A stretch of 64,000 bases of DNA from Dickeya aquatica (GCF_900095885.1 NZ_LT615367.1:3224001-3288000); one strand, 5' to 3'. Shown: positions 22,763 to 34,930, counted from the first letter of the stretch. A program made the numbers and translations. The notes: a model not told the origin generated them from the letters alone.

Positions 22763-23995
22763 ATGCGAATTATTCATACGTCTGACTGGCATCTCGGTCA
22801 GTACTTTTACACCCGCAGCCGGGCACCTGAACATCAGGCGTTCCTGCACTGGCTGGTTCGCCAGGTAGAACAGCATCAGGCTGACGCATTAATAGTAGCA
22901 GGCGATGTGTTCGATAACGGCACACCGCCCAGTTATGCCCGCGAAATGTATAACCAGTTTGTGGTAGCCCTTCAGCCTACCGGTTGTCAGGTCATCATCA
23001 CCGGTGGTAATCACGACTCCGTCGCCACGCTGAATGAATCCCGCTCGCTGCTCGCCTGCCTGAATACCCAGGTGATTGCCGGCTTTGATGGCGATATCCA
23101 GGAGCACATCTTAGTACTGAATAATCGTGCCGGTGAGCCTGGAGCCATTTTGTGCGCGATACCGTTTCTGCGTGCCCGCGATCTTTTGGCCAGCAAAGCC
23201 GGGCAATCCGGTGAGCAAAAACAGCAAGCGTTACAGGATGCTATCGCCAGCCATTATCAAGCGTGCTATCAGCATGCTTGCACGCTACGAGCAACGCTTG
23301 GGGAACATTTGCCGATTATTATGACCGGGCACCTCACCACGGTGGGCGTTGCCACCTCAGATTCGGTGCGTGATATCTATATCGGTACGCTGGATGCCTT
23401 TCCTGCACAAGCTTTCCCCCCGGCAGACTATATTGCGCTGGGTCACATCCACCGGCCACAGCGGGTCGCGCAATGTGAGCACATTCGTTACAGCGGCTCG
23501 CCTATCGCACTGAGTTTTGATGAGCTCAACCACGAAAAATCCGTGTATCTGGTGCATTTTGAACAAGGGAAACTACAGGATGTCAGCACCTTGCCCATCC
23601 CGGCAGAACAGCCGATGCAACTGGTGAAAGGCAATCTGGCGGAAATCGAGCGGCGACTGGCCAGTTTTCGTGACTATCAGGGTGAAAAGCCGGTCTGGCT
23701 GGATATTGAAATCGCCACGCAGGATTACCTCAGTGACATACAGCAGCATATTCAAACGCTGACCGCCTCTGTGCATGTCGATGTGCTGTTGCTACGCCGG
23801 GCGCGGGAACAGCAGCAGCAAATGCTGGTACAGCTCGACACCGAAACGCTCGATGAACTGCAACCGACCGAAGTCTTCGAACGCAGGCTGGCACAAGAAG
23901 CTGAACTTGATGACGAACGTCGGCAGCGGCTGCGCAACCTGTTTGGTCAGGTGTTGCAGGACATTGACGAACAACGTCAGGAGGCGGGCGCATGA
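22763..23995 (+). CDS. sbcD: Exonuclease subunit SbcD
   Basis: 410 aa from the ATG at 22763 (CAGGGAG upstream); E. coli SbcD is 400 aa. It is the Mre11-type nuclease partner of SbcC, cutting hairpins and protein-blocked DNA ends in an Mn-dependent manner. The phosphoesterase metal motifs are in order: [32 protein letters not shown] and LGHIHRPQ. Its stop overlaps the sbcC start by four bases (ATGA), indicating translational coupling. Confidence 0.97.
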   Translation: MRIIHTSDWHLGQYFYTRSRAPEHQAFLHWLVRQVEQHQADALIVAGDVFDNGTPPSYAREMYNQFVVALQPTGCQVIITGGNHDSVATLNESRSLLACLNTQVIAGFDGDIQEHILVLNNRAGEPGAILCAIPFLRARDLLASKAGQSGEQKQQALQDAIASHYQACYQHACTLRATLGEHLPIIMTGHLTTVGVATSDSVRDIYIGTLDAFPAQAFPPADYIALGHIHRPQRVAQCEHIRYSGSPIALSFDELNHEKSVYLVHFEQGKLQDVSTLPIPAEQPMQLVKGNLAEIERRLASFRDYQGEKPVWLDIEIATQDYLSDIQQHIQTLTASVHVDVLLLRRAREQQQQMLVQLDTETLDELQPTEVFERRLAQEAELDDERRQRLRNLFGQVLQDIDEQRQEAGA

Positions 23996-26900
23996 AAATC
24001 CTCAGTTTGCGGCTGAAAAACCTCAACTCCCTGCAAGGCGAATGGAAAATCGATTTCACGCGCGAGCCTTTTGCCAGCAACAGTCTGTTTGCCATTACCG
24101 GCCCAACCGGTGCCGGAAAGACAACATTGCTCGATGCCATCTGTCTGGCGCTCTACCACCAAACGCCGCGCCTGAAAGTGAGCCCCGGCCAGAATGAACT
24201 GATGACCCGCCATACCGCGGATTGTCTGGCCGAGGTGGAGTTCGAAGTAAAAAACGTGGCCTATCGCGCCTTCTGGAGCCAACGGCGGGCGCACAACAGC
24301 CCGGACGGTAACCTGCAACCGCCCAAAGTCGAACTGGCGCTGTGTGCCGAGGGTAAAATCCTCACCGACAAAGTGAATGATAAGCTGGCGATGATCGATG
24401 ACATCACCGGCCTCGATTTCGACCGTTTCACCAAATCAATGATGCTGTCGCAAGGGCAGTTTGCTGCCTTTCTCAACGCCGATGCTAACCAGCGCGCCGA
24501 ATTGCTTGAAGAGCTGACCGGCACAGATATCTATGGCCACATTTCAGAACGGGTGTTTGAGAAACACAAGCAAGCCCACATCCAGCTCGACACGCTCAAA
24601 GCCAAAATCGCCACGCTGGAATTACTCAGTGATGAACAACGTCATTCACTTGAGCAGCAACTGGATTTCATTCGCCAGCAAGAACACTCGTTGTCACTGC
24701 AACGCGAAGAAATCATGACCCATCAACGCTGGCATGACACCCTGTTGCAACACCAGCAGGCACAGCGTCAGGCAAAACAGCAACGCGATGCGTTTGAACA
24801 GTTACAGCGCCAGTCACAAACCCAAATCGAGAAATTGCGCCGCAGCGAACCGGCAGAAAAATTACGCCCGCAACTCAACGAACGTGACCGGGCGCAAAAA
24901 GAAAAACAGCGCCTGCAAGCACAGTTAACGCTGTTGCGACAGCAGCTTGGCCGCCAGCAAGATGCGTTTAGCTTGCTGAAAATTCAATTAGAAAAAGCGC
25001 TAATCGTGCGCAAGCAGCATGCAGAACAGCGCCAGCAACAGGAGACGCTCATCAGTGAGCGCATCCAGCCACTCGATCATCAAATCTCAACACTGCAAAC
25101 CCAACGAACCCAGCAACAGCAGGCGCTTGACAGCCTGCTTGAGCAGCAAAAAACACTGATTGCCGCGCTCTCCAGAGTGCAACGTCAGCGCGAGCAAACC
25201 CAGCAACAGCTCGCGGAAGTGGAAAACTACCGCCAGCAATATAGCAGCCATCAGTTTCTCGGCAGCCACATTCCACTCTGGCAGGCTCAGTTTCCCCAGC
25301 AGCAAAAATGGCAGCAGGACTTACAGGTCTGGCAGGAAAAAGCCGCACAGCAGCAGATTCAGTCAGAGTATCTTGAACAGCAGTGTGCTTCCCTGACAGA
25401 AAAACACCTCGCCCAGCAAAAAGCCTGCGAGCGCGCGCAGCTATTACTGAATGAACACCAGCAGCAATACACGCAGCAGGAAGCCAGTCAACCGCTGGAA
25501 GCATTGCGCCAACAGCTGGAATCTCACGTTGCCCAGCAGTCCGATCGCCAGCAGCTAGCCACGCACAGCGCCGTGCTGCAACAGTTACTGAGCCAGCGCA
25601 CCTCGCTTGAGGCACAGTATCTCGATACCCAGCGGCGCATTGCGGCGCTTGAGCAACAGCAAACGCAGTTGCGGCAGTCACATCAACGCCAGGCGGAGCA
25701 TTTGGCCGATCTGGAAAAACGGCATGAATTAGAACTGCGCATTGTCAGTCTGGAAAATGAGCGGCAACAATTGCAACCGGGTAAAGAGTGCCCGTTGTGC
25801 GGCGCAACGCATCATCCTGCCGTGGCGCGTTATCAAGCATTGCGGCCCAGTGAAACCCAGATACGGTTACACGCGCTACGTCAGGAGGTCGAAACGCTGC
25901 AAGCAAGCGTGGTACAAGCGACCACACAATTGCAGTTACAGGAGCAACAGCGCGAACAACAGCACAATGCCATCCAGCGTGTGCAACATGATTTTGATGT
26001 CCTGCTGCAACAGTGTCAGATTGTTAGTAAACGCTTACTGATTGATTTTGACCCGCTACAGAGCGTCACCCTGAATCAGTGGCTGGAAGAAGCCAGCACC
26101 AAAGAGCAGACGCTACAATCGCACATCGCCAGCCGTGAGCGCAGTTTGCGTCAGATTCAGGAAAGTAAGGATTTACTGACCTCCGCCGAGAAACTGCGAT
26201 TACATACCCAACAACAACTGGCACTCAATGCCCAGCAGCGGGAGTCACTGCAACTGGCACGCGATGAGTTGCGCCAGTCACTGGAGAAAACGCAGCGTGA
26301 GTTACAGCGCCTGCATGATAGCCTGAGCCAGACGCTGGCCATCTTTCAGTTACAGGCACCGGCACTGGCGCAACAGGAAGACTGGCTGCGCCAACGCCAG
26401 ACAGAGTGGCTACGCTGGCAAGAAAGTGAGCTTGAGCAACATCGCTGCCAGCCACAACTGGCAGCGCAGGAAGCTGAAATCACCGCCAGCCAGCAGCGTT
26501 TATCGGATATTGAAACCGCCCTGAATGTTGGCCAGCAGCAATTGGCTGATACCCTGGGCACGCTTGAGCAGGCACGCCAGCAACGCTGGCAACTGATGGG
26601 CAACCAGAGCATCAGCGATGCGCTGGCCCAACTGCGCCAGCAAAGCCAGGTGCTGGAGCAGGATGTACAGCAATCACAGCAGCAGTGGCAACACGCACAG
26701 TCTCAAGCCAGCCGCCTGAATGGAGAAATTACCTCGCTGGAGCAACAAGAACAGCACATCGAGAACCAGTTACAACAGGCGATAAGCGCATTCACCGCCG
26801 CACTCAGTGCCGCAGGATTTGCCGATGAAACCACCTTTGGTCACGCCTTACTCAATGAGACAGAACGCACGCAACTTCTGGCGCTTGAAGAGCGGCTCAA

Positions 26901-27675
26901 ACAGCGCCGTCAGCAGGTAGAGACGTTACAGCAACAGGCTGATAATGCACTGGAACAGCACATGGTTTCTCGCCCTGAGTCAATGCCGGACGGCGTCAGC
27001 CAGGAGGATATCCGTCAATTGATCATCAGCCTTGGCACCATGGCAAAAGCCGAAGTCGAGCATCAGGGCGAGTTGCAGCAACAACTGGCTAGTGACCAAA
27101 AACAGCGCGAGAAGCAGCGCGCACTGCTTGAAGCCATTGCCCGTGCAGAGCTGCAATGTGAAGACTTAAGCTACCTCAATCAGCTAATTGGCTCACAAAA
27201 AGGTGACAAATTCCGCCGCTTTGCTCAGGGGCTCACGCTGGATCACCTGGTGTTTTTAGCGAACCGCCAGTTGTCGAGGCTGCATGGCCGTTACCTGCTA
27301 CAACGAAAAACCTCAGACACGCTGGAGTTGCAGGTGGCGGATACCTGGCAGGCTGATGCCGTGCGTGATACCCGTACTCTGTCTGGTGGTGAAAGCTTTC
27401 TGGTGAGCCTGTCTTTGGCGCTGGCGCTCTCTGATCTGGTGAGTACCAAAACCCGCATTGATTCGCTCTTTCTTGATGAGGGCTTCGGTACGCTGGATGG
27501 TGAAACGCTGGATACCGCACTGGATGTCCTGGATAACCTGAATGCCTCAGGGAAAACCATTGGGGTTATCAGCCATGTGGAGGCGATGAAAGACCGTATC
27601 CAGGTACAAATTCGCGTCAAAAAACGCAACGGCCTTGGCATTAGCCAGCTTGATAATGTGTATGCCGTAAAATAG
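23992..27675 (+). CDS. sbcC: Exonuclease subunit SbcC
   Basis: 1227 aa, about 180 longer than E. coli SbcC (1048), with the extra length in the very Gln-rich coiled-coil arms. It is the Rad50/SMC-type ATPase of the SbcCD nuclease. Walker A is [15 protein letters not shown] (near residue 36). The zinc hook [14 protein letters not shown] sits near residues 597-610 at the tip of the coiled coil. The signature [16 protein letters not shown] and Walker [17 protein letters not shown] are near the C-terminus. It overlaps sbcD by four bases and converges on mak. Confidence 0.97.
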   Translation: MKILSLRLKNLNSLQGEWKIDFTREPFASNSLFAITGPTGAGKTTLLDAICLALYHQTPRLKVSPGQNELMTRHTADCLAEVEFEVKNVAYRAFWSQRRAHNSPDGNLQPPKVELALCAEGKILTDKVNDKLAMIDDITGLDFDRFTKSMMLSQGQFAAFLNADANQRAELLEELTGTDIYGHISERVFEKHKQAHIQLDTLKAKIATLELLSDEQRHSLEQQLDFIRQQEHSLSLQREEIMTHQRWHDTLLQHQQAQRQAKQQRDAFEQLQRQSQTQIEKLRRSEPAEKLRPQLNERDRAQKEKQRLQAQLTLLRQQLGRQQDAFSLLKIQLEKALIVRKQHAEQRQQQETLISERIQPLDHQISTLQTQRTQQQQALDSLLEQQKTLIAALSRVQRQREQTQQQLAEVENYRQQYSSHQFLGSHIPLWQAQFPQQQKWQQDLQVWQEKAAQQQIQSEYLEQQCASLTEKHLAQQKACERAQLLLNEHQQQYTQQEASQPLEALRQQLESHVAQQSDRQQLATHSAVLQQLLSQRTSLEAQYLDTQRRIAALEQQQTQLRQSHQRQAEHLADLEKRHELELRIVSLENERQQLQPGKECPLCGATHHPAVARYQALRPSETQIRLHALRQEVETLQASVVQATTQLQLQEQQREQQHNAIQRVQHDFDVLLQQCQIVSKRLLIDFDPLQSVTLNQWLEEASTKEQTLQSHIASRERSLRQIQESKDLLTSAEKLRLHTQQQLALNAQQRESLQLARDELRQSLEKTQRELQRLHDSLSQTLAIFQLQAPALAQQEDWLRQRQTEWLRWQESELEQHRCQPQLAAQEAEITASQQRLSDIETALNVGQQQLADTLGTLEQARQQRWQLMGNQSISDALAQLRQQSQVLEQDVQQSQQQWQHAQSQASRLNGEITSLEQQEQHIENQLQQAISAFTAALSAAGFADETTFGHALLNETERTQLLALEERLKQRRQQVETLQQQADNALEQHMVSRPESMPDGVSQEDIRQLIISLGTMAKAEVEHQGELQQQLASDQKQREKQRALLEAIARAELQCEDLSYLNQLIGSQKGDKFRRFAQGLTLDHLVFLANRQLSRLHGRYLLQRKTSDTLELQVADTWQADAVRDTRTLSGGESFLVSLSLALALSDLVSTKTRIDSLFLDEGFGTLDGETLDTALDVLDNLNASGKTIGVISHVEAMKDRIQVQIRVKKRNGLGISQLDNVYAVK

Positions 27676-27678
27676 CTG

Positions 27679-27700
27679 CCATGGGGCTTATGCCCCATGG
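27679..27700. other. Perfect stem-loop between sbcC and mak
   Basis: CCATGGGGC-TTAT-GCCCCATGG, a nine-base perfect stem with a four-base loop, just after the sbcC stop. No T-run follows on either strand, so it is a weak or Rho-assisted terminator or an mRNA end-stabilising structure. Confidence 0.5.
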
Positions 27701-27742
27701 ATTGCACGATAAGCACGTCGGAACAACGGGCCTGCGTTAGCG

Positions 27743-28663
27743 TTATGCGGGTCCCTGCTCTTGTGGCCATAACCAGGCCGCACCGCGCACTCCGCTGGAG
27801 TCACCGTGGCGTGCCTGTCTTATCGGCGTATCGCATTCACCGCCAAATACCCACGAAGCCAGCAACGCGGGCACGGTGTCATACCAGCGTGAGACATTAC
27901 TCATGCCGCCCCCAAGGACAATCACATCCGGGTCAAGCACATTGACAATATGTGCCAGCGATTTGGCCAGGCGCTGCTCATAACGCGCCATCGCCTGCCC
28001 GGCCAGCCTATCGCCCGCCAGCGCCTGCGCCACTATTTCTTGTGCGGTGGTGTGTTTGCCGCTCAAATGCCGGTAATCAGCGCTAAAACCGGTGCCGGAA
28101 ATAAACGATTCGATGCATCCTGTACGGCCACAATAGCAGGGCGTCAATTGCTGATAGTGCCATTCATCGGCATCCATCCACGGCAAAGGGTTATGCCCCC
28201 ACTCACCGGCTACGCCGTTACGCCCGCTGTGTACCTGACCATTGAAAGCCATACCCGCGCCACACCCGGTGCCGATAATCACCGCAAACACCTTTTCGGC
28301 TCCGGCCGCCGCACCATCAACGGCTTCGGACACGGCAAAGCAGTTGGCATCGTTGGCGACCCGAACCGGGCGGGCCAGCAAGTGCGCCAAATCACTGTCC
28401 AGCGGTTGTTGATTCAGCCACACGGAGTTGGCATTTTTTACCCGCCCGGTTACCGGTGACAAGGTTCCGGGTATGCCCACACCGACCGAGCCTCGTTGCC
28501 CGGTGGCCTGCTCTGCCATTGCCACCAACGATACAATCGCCTGTAGCGTCTGCTGATAATCATGACGCGGTGTCGCTATCCGATGACGAAACAGCGTATC
28601 CCCTTGCTGGGTCAACGCGATCACTTCAATTTTTGTTCCACCCAGATCAATACCTATTCGCAC
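27743..28663 (-). CDS. mak: Fructokinase (ROK family)
   Basis: 306 aa (E. coli Mak 302). It phosphorylates fructose (and mannose weakly) with ATP. The N-terminal phosphate loop [53 protein letters not shown] with the catalytic-region residues, and the ROK zinc motif [15 protein letters not shown] are all visible. It lies between sbcC and rdgC as in E. coli (without araJ), divergent from rdgC. Confidence 0.94.
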   Translation of the reverse strand: MRIGIDLGGTKIEVIALTQQGDTLFRHRIATPRHDYQQTLQAIVSLVAMAEQATGQRGSVGVGIPGTLSPVTGRVKNANSVWLNQQPLDSDLAHLLARPVRVANDANCFAVSEAVDGAAAGAEKVFAVIIGTGCGAGMAFNGQVHSGRNGVAGEWGHNPLPWMDADEWHYQQLTPCYCGRTGCIESFISGTGFSADYRHLSGKHTTAQEIVAQALAGDRLAGQAMARYEQRLAKSLAHIVNVLDPDVIVLGGGMSNVSRWYDTVPALLASWVFGGECDTPIRQARHGDSSGVRGAAWLWPQEQGPA

Positions 28664-28907
28664 ATAACCTCCCGTTATTCCCGCCGGTCATCGGCTCAAA
28701 TACTCGTGTTGACCTGAAAAACACATGCTGACCTGCATTTCCGTTGAAGCCCATCCGATGATGACATTATCGTACCGTCCTACACCACAATTCGTTATCA
28801 TGCCCGCCATGAATAACCCCTGCATCTGTCCCGGTTGACCCACTATCCTGCCTGAGGCACGACCAGCGGGTAAGCCACATGACAGACGCGCCAGCCCGGG
28901 AAAAAAC

Positions 28908-29819
28908 ATGCTCTGGTTTAAAAATTTGATGGTTTATCGCCTGAACCGCGATATTCGTCTCACCGCCGATGCTCTGGAGACTCAACTGGCATCTTGCGCG
29001 TTTACGCCTTGTGGCAGTCAGGATATAACCAAAACTGGCTGGGTGCCGCCAATCGGGCCACAAAGTGATGCACTCACGCATGCCGCCAATGGCCAAATTC
29101 TTATCTGTGCCCGCAAAGAAGAAAAAATGCTGCCCGCTCCGGTTATCAAGCAAGCGTTGCAGGCAAAAATCGACAAACTTGAGGGCGAGCAACATCGCAA
29201 ACTGAAAAAAACCGAGAAAGACGCGCTGAAAGATGAAATCCTGCACAGCCTGTTGCCTCGTGCTTTTAGCCGGTTTAGCCAGGTATCGCTGTGGATAGAT
29301 ACCGTCAACCATCTGATTATGGTCGATGCCGCCAGCGCTAAAAAAGCAGAAGACACATTGGCTCTGCTGCGTAAAACACTCGGCTCTCTGCCAGTGGTGC
29401 CATTGACGATGGAAAACCCTATCGAGCTGACACTGACGCAATGGGTGCGCTCAGGTCATACGGCCGGCGGCTTCACATTACAAGACGAAGCGGAACTGAA
29501 AGCGCTGCTGGAAGATGGCGGTGTCATTCGCTGCAAAAAACAAGAACTGGTCAGCGATGAAATTGCTACACATATTGAAGCCGGGAAAGTCGTCACCAGG
29601 CTGGCGCTGGACTGGCAGGAGCGCATTCAGTTCGTGCTGGCCGACGATGGTTCGCTAAAACGCCTGAAATTTGCCGACACGCTACGAGAGCAAAACGATG
29701 ATATTGACCGGGATGACGTCGCCCAGCGTTTTGATGCCGATTTTACCTTGATGACCGGTGAAGTCGCCGCGCTGATCGCCAGTTTGACCGAGGCTCTGGG
29801 CGGTGAAGCACAGCGTTAA
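28908..29819 (+). CDS. rdgC: Recombination-associated protein RdgC
   Basis: 303 aa, the same length as E. coli RdgC. It is a ring-shaped dimeric double-stranded-DNA-binding protein that limits RecA activity and is needed in recBC sbcBC backgrounds. The N-terminal [16 protein letters not shown] and the GWVPPIG segment are typical. It sits beside the recombination genes sbcCD, with mak between. A chemoreceptor gene has been inserted between rdgC and ppnP compared with E. coli. Confidence 0.96.
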   Translation: MLWFKNLMVYRLNRDIRLTADALETQLASCAFTPCGSQDITKTGWVPPIGPQSDALTHAANGQILICARKEEKMLPAPVIKQALQAKIDKLEGEQHRKLKKTEKDALKDEILHSLLPRAFSRFSQVSLWIDTVNHLIMVDAASAKKAEDTLALLRKTLGSLPVVPLTMENPIELTLTQWVRSGHTAGGFTLQDEAELKALLEDGGVIRCKKQELVSDEIATHIEAGKVVTRLALDWQERIQFVLADDGSLKRLKFADTLREQNDDIDRDDVAQRFDADFTLMTGEVAALIASLTEALGGEAQR

Positions 29820-29909
29820 CCCGGTTAACAGGCGCGTATGCCACTCATCAGCACCATATCCGTGATGACACCTACGCCCCGGCAATCGAGTCAAAAAGAT
29901 ATTGAGTAC

Positions 29910-29941
29910 AAAAGAAAGCCCCCGCATCGGCTTGCGGGGGC
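29910..29941 (-). terminator. Terminator of the chemoreceptor gene
   Basis: GCCCCCGCA-AGCCGA-TGCGGGGGC read on the minus strand, followed by TTTCTTTT. It lies 41 bases past the chemoreceptor stop and also faces the rdgC end. Confidence 0.8.
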
Positions 29942-29981
29942 CTGGCGTTACCCTACGACCCTTTTGCGTCGTTGGATGTCA

Positions 29982-31772
29982 TTACAGCCTGAAGTGGCTG
30001 ATAGAAGAGTGCAGTTCTTCCGATTGCGACTGCAACGAGGCAAATGCAGATGCCGCCTCCTGCACCATCGCCGCGTTTTGCTGAACCATAGAGTCTAGCT
30101 GCGCCACGGCTTTATTGATTTCCTGAATACCGCGCATCTGTTCTTCTGAGGCATGGGTAATTTCAGACATCACCGTTGTCACCGACGACACTCCCCCGAC
30201 AATCTCACTCATGGTATTTCCCGCCTGGCGAACCTGACGAGAACCGACATTCACGCTCTGTACCGTTGACTCAATCAGTACCTTGATCTCTTTCGCCGCC
30301 TGGGCACTGCGCTGTGCTAACGAACGCACTTCACCGGCAACCACCGCAAACCCTCGGCCCTGCTCACCGGCACGCGCAGCTTCGACTGCGGCGTTAAGCG
30401 CCAGAATATTGGTCTGGAAGGCAATGCCATCGATGACGCCGATAATATCGCCAATTTTCCCGGAAGCGACTTCAATGGACTCCATGGTGTTGATAACTTC
30501 GGAAACCACCTTCCCGCCGGTACTGGCATCATTTGCCAGCGCCAGAGCACGATCGTTCACCTGCCGCGCCGACCCGGCTGACTGCGTTACCGTTGCCGAG
30601 ATCTGCTCCAGCGCAGCGGCCGTTTGTTGCAGGCTGGCGGCGGCAGCATCGGTGCGGGAGGCCAAATCGTTATTGCCTGAAGCCACTTCATCTGTGGCGC
30701 TCTGCAAGGATGCGCTGATGTCACGGATTTGCAGCATGATCATGCTGAGTTTATCGACGAACGTATTAAACGAACGCGCGATTTGCGTCACTTCGTCATG
30801 ACCATCATCCGGTAAGCGCTGAGTCAAGTCATTGTTACCGTGACTGATATCATCCATCGCATCACGAATCAGCGACAGACGTTTGAGCGAGGTATTCACC
30901 AGCAGGCCCAGAATCAATGTACCGAGAATACTGATAACCAACAGCGCCACTACGGATGTCCACAGCAGAGAACTCATGCCTGCGGTCGCTTCTGCTTTAT
31001 CCAGCGCAACCAGTACGTACCAGTCTGTTCCGGCGACCAGTTGTGTTCTGACCAGCATATCCCGGCCGCTAATACTCAGTTGCACCGGGTGGTCTGACTT
31101 CAGTATCTGGTCAAGATTCACCGCAGGCGCGATTTCAGTCAGTTTTTTCAGCGTCAGTTTGGCATCCGGGTGCGCAATAATGGTGCCATCAGCCTGAATC
31201 AGTACCCCATAGCTGGACGGTGTTGGACGGATGGACTTCACGTTGGCTATCACACTGTCCATGGTGACATCGCTGCCCAGCACACCTTTTACCGTACTGC
31301 CATCAAGCACAGGCGCAACAAACGACACCACAATGGTGTTAGTCGCCATATCCAGATAAGGGGCTGTTGCCACGGCTTTACCTTCCCTGACCGCTTGCTG
31401 ATACCAAGGGCGAACCGTCGGGTCATAATTGGCAGGAATACCACCAGGGTCGGAAAATTTGGCCGTATGGCTGGCATAGCCCATATACACGTTGATGAAA
31501 TTCCCCGCCACCGCCATCTGTTTAAACATCGCAACCGGGTCGTCATTACTCAATACAACGGGGTTGAGCGACGTAATGATTTGTTTTTTCCCTGCTACCC
31601 AGTCACCGATCGCCAGACTGTGGCCCGCGGTGACAGCGGCCAGTAAATTATTAATCGATTCATCATTGTATTTATCCGTAACCCGGTAATTTAAAAAGGT
31701 ATTAATAACCAGAGAAAACACAACGATAGCGGTACAAACAACTAAAATTCGAGCACGAATAGTTTTAAGCAT
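29982..31772 (-). CDS. Methyl-accepting chemotaxis protein with dCache sensor
   Basis: 596 aa from the ATG at 31772. Transmembrane helix 1 (residues ~10-28) is followed by a ~250-residue periplasmic dCache domain, transmembrane helix 2 (near [20 protein letters not shown]), HAMP, and a full signalling domain ([21 protein letters not shown] and the hairpin tip [19 protein letters not shown]). The sensor has YDPTVRPWY, then the Asp residues in APYLDMATN and LGSDVTMD, agreeing with the published amino-acid-binding dCache motif, so amino acids are the likely ligands. No CheR-binding pentapeptide ends the protein. It stands alone between rdgC and ppnP. Confidence 0.92.
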   Translation of the reverse strand: MLKTIRARILVVCTAIVVFSLVINTFLNYRVTDKYNDESINNLLAAVTAGHSLAIGDWVAGKKQIITSLNPVVLSNDDPVAMFKQMAVAGNFINVYMGYASHTAKFSDPGGIPANYDPTVRPWYQQAVREGKAVATAPYLDMATNTIVVSFVAPVLDGSTVKGVLGSDVTMDSVIANVKSIRPTPSSYGVLIQADGTIIAHPDAKLTLKKLTEIAPAVNLDQILKSDHPVQLSISGRDMLVRTQLVAGTDWYVLVALDKAEATAGMSSLLWTSVVALLVISILGTLILGLLVNTSLKRLSLIRDAMDDISHGNNDLTQRLPDDGHDEVTQIARSFNTFVDKLSMIMLQIRDISASLQSATDEVASGNNDLASRTDAAAASLQQTAAALEQISATVTQSAGSARQVNDRALALANDASTGGKVVSEVINTMESIEVASGKIGDIIGVIDGIAFQTNILALNAAVEAARAGEQGRGFAVVAGEVRSLAQRSAQAAKEIKVLIESTVQSVNVGSRQVRQAGNTMSEIVGGVSSVTTVMSEITHASEEQMRGIQEINKAVAQLDSMVQQNAAMVQEAASAFASLQSQSEELHSSISHFRL

Positions 31773-31845
31773 AGTGACCACATCATTATTGAAATATTTT
31801 TTTCAAATAACCAAAACCCTGCCCCATAATGCAGAGGCGTATCTG

Positions 31846-31889
31846 TCAGGACGCCATAACACATTTAACCAGCACTATCTCCTCCTTTA
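31846..31889 (-). promoter_or_regulatory. Strong ribosome-binding site with nine-codon open frame upstream of the chemoreceptor
   Basis: On the minus strand AAAGGAGGAG is followed by ATA and a GTG that opens a nine-codon frame ending in TGA, about 75 bases before the chemoreceptor ATG, which itself has no clear ribosome-binding site. It could be a leader peptide that couples or regulates translation, or a relic. Confidence 0.3.
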
Positions 31890-32356
31890 ATCCAGCGCTG
31901 CCACACCACAAGCAGAAGAAGGGAACACTTGCAGAAAAAATACAATGGCTGGAGAAAGATTTACAGATTTATCTGCAATTTTTTGCATAAAAAGAATTGC
32001 TGTGGATTCTCTGCACATACATAGAGAAAAGCCGGAGCGTATGCGAATATTTCAGCAAACTGGACAACAACAAGGCAAGCTCCCCTTTCTCAAGGATAAA
32101 CGCCGACGATAACAGGGCAACGTTATCACCGGAGTATTATGCCGCTCAGTTATGACAGAAATAAGTGACAGCAAAGATAAGAATTAGATATATAAAAAAT
32201 AGCTATTGCAGATTTCAATAATTATTAATCGAAATTATCACGCTATCCTAAAAACCCGCATAATGAGAAATGAAAACAGTGAGACATCAACAATAGTCTG
32301 TTTGCTGAACATCGATAAGAGAAACAGGCAAGCGGCACATGGCGCTGGTAATAAAG
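31890..32356. other. AT-rich intergenic region
   Basis: 467 bases between the chemoreceptor leader and the ppnP terminator. It contains no supported gene; one 23-codon frame (32041-32112) with GGAG upstream is noted only. It probably holds the chemoreceptor promoter. Confidence 0.4.
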
Positions 32357-32382
32357 AAAGGCTGCCGTAAATGGCAGCCTTT
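32357..32382 (-). terminator. Terminator of ppnP
   Basis: AAAGGCTGCC-ATTTAC-GGCAGCCTTT read on the minus strand, followed by CTTTATT. It lies 28 bases past the ppnP stop. Confidence 0.8.
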
Positions 32383-32410
32383 GCTCAGCACCGTGGCAAT
32401 ATTGAAAATA

Positions 32411-32695
32411 TTACAGGTAGCGGCACAGATAGGAAGAAGGCTCCGTCACCTTCAACTGGAATTCGCTTTGCTGCGGCACATTGAAAACCGCGCCGGCTTC
32501 AAATAACTGCCATTCCGTAGCCCCCGGCAACAGCACGTTCAATGCACCGCTCACCACGGTCATTTCTTCTGCCTGCGCAGTGCCGAAAGTGTACTCACCG
32601 GCTTCCATCACTCCGACGCTGGCACGACCGACACGGCTGCCATCAAAACCGATGGATTTGACTTTCCCGTCAAAATATTCGTTTACATTCAACAT
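32411..32695 (-). CDS. ppnP: Pyrimidine/purine nucleoside phosphorylase
   Basis: 94 aa from the ATG at 32695, the same as E. coli PpnP (YaiE). It is a small cupin-fold enzyme that splits nucleosides with phosphate to free base and ribose-1-phosphate. Hallmarks are [46 protein letters not shown] and the C-terminal SYLCRYL. It lies 36 bases after aroL and may be read through from it. Confidence 0.95.
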   Translation of the reverse strand: MLNVNEYFDGKVKSIGFDGSRVGRASVGVMEAGEYTFGTAQAEEMTVVSGALNVLLPGATEWQLFEAGAVFNVPQQSEFQLKVTEPSSYLCRYL

Positions 32696-32731
32696 AATAC
32701 CCAACCTTTCTGTTAAAAAATCGATATGCTG

Positions 32732-33253
32732 TCAGGCTGCGGGCAAACGCAGCGTTTGTACCAGTTCAGACACAATCGTATCCGGTGCCTGGGTCGCATC
32801 CACCACGTAGTGCGCCACCCCCTGGTATAACGCTTCACGCTCTGCCAATACCGCTTCCATCTCTTCAGCAATAGGCCGACCGGTTAACGTCGGACGCTGA
32901 TGCGCCTGCGGGCTGGCTTCGAGCCTTTTTGCCAGCGCCTGTGCGGGCGCATGCAGGTAAATGACAATCCCTTTCTCGCGCATAAACTGCCGGTTTTGCG
33001 CCAGCAACACCATACCGCCACCTGTTGCGACTATTTGGTTTGGCTGTGTCACCGCCTTTAGCGTTTCACTCTCACGCTGACGAAACCCCGGCCAGCCTTC
33101 TGCTGCCACCACATCAGCTACCGTCAGGCCACTGCGTTGCTGCATAAAGATATCCGTATCGACAAACGCGTAGCCAAGCGCCCGTGCCAACTCGCCGCCC
33201 ACGGTGGTTTTTCCACACCCTCTGGCACCGACCATAAAAATGGGTTGTGTCAT
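32732..33253 (-). CDS. aroL: Shikimate kinase AroL
   Basis: 173 aa from the ATG at 33253 (E. coli AroL 174). It phosphorylates shikimate with ATP in the aromatic amino acid pathway. The P-loop is [11 protein letters not shown] (residues ~8-18), the shikimate-binding Asp is in [18 protein letters not shown] forms the second substrate loop, and the lid region is RPTLTGRP. The start follows RNA with weak complementarity to 16S. In E. coli yaiA and aroM lie between aroL and ppnP; here the two genes are adjacent. Confidence 0.95.
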   Translation of the reverse strand: MTQPIFMVGARGCGKTTVGGELARALGYAFVDTDIFMQQRSGLTVADVVAAEGWPGFRQRESETLKAVTQPNQIVATGGGMVLLAQNRQFMREKGIVIYLHAPAQALAKRLEASPQAHQRPTLTGRPIAEEMEAVLAEREALYQGVAHYVVDATQAPDTIVSELVQTLRLPAA

Positions 33254-33493
33254 ATCACAACGTATCCTTATTTTTCCGAGCACTGCCGTCTGTAGCCCGT
33301 GTTGCCAAAGACCGTTGCCCGTAGAACCAAGAGCAGAATCATACAGGCAACAATCCTCATTAAGAAAGCCTCCATCCTGCCGGATTCAGGGAAAGCCACT
33401 TCACGCCAGCATTGCCGGAAAACCTAGCACAACACGCTGCACTTGCAGTAAAACGCGGTAAGTTACGCCAGAATACAAGGGATACATAAACAA

Positions 33494-33517
33494 TCAGGCC
33501 ACCTGCTGGTGGCCTGA
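33494..33517 (-). terminator. Terminator of ansB
   Basis: TCAGGCCACC-AGCA-GGTGGCCTGA, a ten-base perfect stem, followed on the minus strand by TTGTTTA. It lies 39 bases past the ansB stop. Confidence 0.75.
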
Positions 33518-33556
33518 CTGAGATAGCCTATATCGTCTCCGCCAAGGCAGAAGCAC

Positions 33557-34603
33557 TCAATAGGTATGGAAATAATCCTGAATAATTGCCGGATCGCTGG
33601 TACGAGTCAGCGCCAGCATCAGCAGGATACGGGCATGGGCAGGGTTCAGCGAATCGGATACCAGACCCGGCAGTGCCTCATCCGGCGGCACAATACCGTT
33701 GCCGGTACGGGTAGAGCGCACAACCACAATACCTTTCTGCTGTGCTTTGCGCATACCGGCTTCACCACGCACGGATACCGAGCCTGCGCCCATGCCTGCA
33801 TAGACGATGCCTTTCACGCCGTGGCTAATCGCCGCGTCATACAGGTATTCAGGATCATCCTGATAACCATAGAGAATGTCGACTTTAGGCAATGAAGAGA
33901 GGCCGCGCACATCGAACACTGAACGCGTAGTGTGAACTTTATCAATGCGGTTTTGATAATAGACCCGATTGCCAATCACCACCCCAAGATACCCCTCTTC
34001 GTTAGCGCGAAAGGTATCCAGCGTCGAGGCATTACTTTTAGTGATATAACGAGCCGAGCCAATGCGGTCGTTGAGTACCACCAGCACTCCGCGGCCGCGC
34101 GACTGCTTATCTCCCGCCACACGCACCGCTTCCAGCAGGTTCATCGGGCCATCCGCACTGATTGCGGTTGCCGGACGCATTGCTGCGGCAAATACCACCG
34201 GTTTGTCGCTTTTCACCGTCAGTTGCAGGAAATAAGCCGACTCTTCCAGCGTGTCTGTACCGTGAGTAACCACCACCCCGTCAACATCACTGCGTGCCAG
34301 CAGCTCGTTGACGTGCTGGCTCAGTTTCAGCACCACATCACCGGTCATGTTTTCACTGGCCATGTTGGCGAACTGCTCACCGGTTACATTGGCCAGCGTT
34401 TTTACTTCCGGTACGGCGCTGATTAACTTCTCCACCCCCAGCGCACCGGCTTTATAGCCTGTGGTCTGGGTCACCGTTGCCGCAGAGCCAGCGATGGTGC
34501 CACCGGTTGCCAAAATAACAATATTAGGCAGTTTTTCTGCCGCACTCGCCGTAAAAACAAAAAAGAAAATAATAATAAACAAAGATTTAATAAATCTTTC
34601 CAT
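33557..34603 (-). CDS. ansB: Periplasmic L-asparaginase II (crisantaspase ortholog)
   Basis: 348 aa from the ATG at 34603, equal to the Erwinia chrysanthemi precursor; the ATG directly before it is an alternative start. It hydrolyses asparagine, and also glutamine, to the acid and ammonia. A signal peptide ([16 protein letters not shown]) ends at residue ~21. Catalytic features are [12 protein letters not shown] with the nucleophilic Thr, the Tyr in TTGYKAG, and [15 protein letters not shown] with the Thr-Asp pair, followed by [14 protein letters not shown]. From memory, the sequence is very close to the clinically used Erwinia enzyme, with scattered substitutions. It is a single gene closed by a terminator. 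Confidence 0.97.
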   Translation of the reverse strand: MERFIKSLFIIIFFFVFTASAAEKLPNIVILATGGTIAGSAATVTQTTGYKAGALGVEKLISAVPEVKTLANVTGEQFANMASENMTGDVVLKLSQHVNELLARSDVDGVVVTHGTDTLEESAYFLQLTVKSDKPVVFAAAMRPATAISADGPMNLLEAVRVAGDKQSRGRGVLVVLNDRIGSARYITKSNASTLDTFRANEEGYLGVVIGNRVYYQNRIDKVHTTRSVFDVRGLSSLPKVDILYGYQDDPEYLYDAAISHGVKGIVYAGMGAGSVSVRGEAGMRKAQQKGIVVVRSTRTGNGIVPPDEALPGLVSDSLNPAHARILLMLALTRTSDPAIIQDYFHTY

Positions 34604-34930
34604 CATAGGTTCCCTTATTGGGTCAGAGGGCAAACAGGCAGACTTCACACGCATGGCATGGAGGGCTACCGTTCGCTTTCTTATTGAGAAACGTCGATGC
34701 TGCCAGCCGGAGCCGACATCGGCGCTTATGTTGCAGCGACATACCGGGTCTGTATAGCCCGGAAGTGTTAACAGGAGAGCCCGATCACTGAATAACCGCT
34801 TATTTTCAGACAAATAATCGTCCCGCTATGGCCTCATTTTCTGCCCCTGTCACCTTGCTTAGCGCAACACTGGCAGGCAGCCGATACCAGCGCATAATCC
34901 AGATTAAAGATATCAAAACAACATGTTGGA

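Noticed and set aside
32041..32112. 23-codon basic open frame with GGAG upstream in the chemoreceptor-ppnP gap
   Set aside because: No recognisable family, and such frames occur by chance in AT-rich DNA.
33254..33493. Possible TyrR box upstream of aroL
   Set aside because: The GTAAAACGCGGTAAGTTAC stretch does not fit TGTAAA-N6-TTTACA closely enough.
34604..34930. CRP or FNR site in the ansB promoter
   Set aside because: No TGTGA-N6-TCACA or TTGAT-N4-ATCAA pattern of good quality was found, although such control is known for related asparaginase genes.
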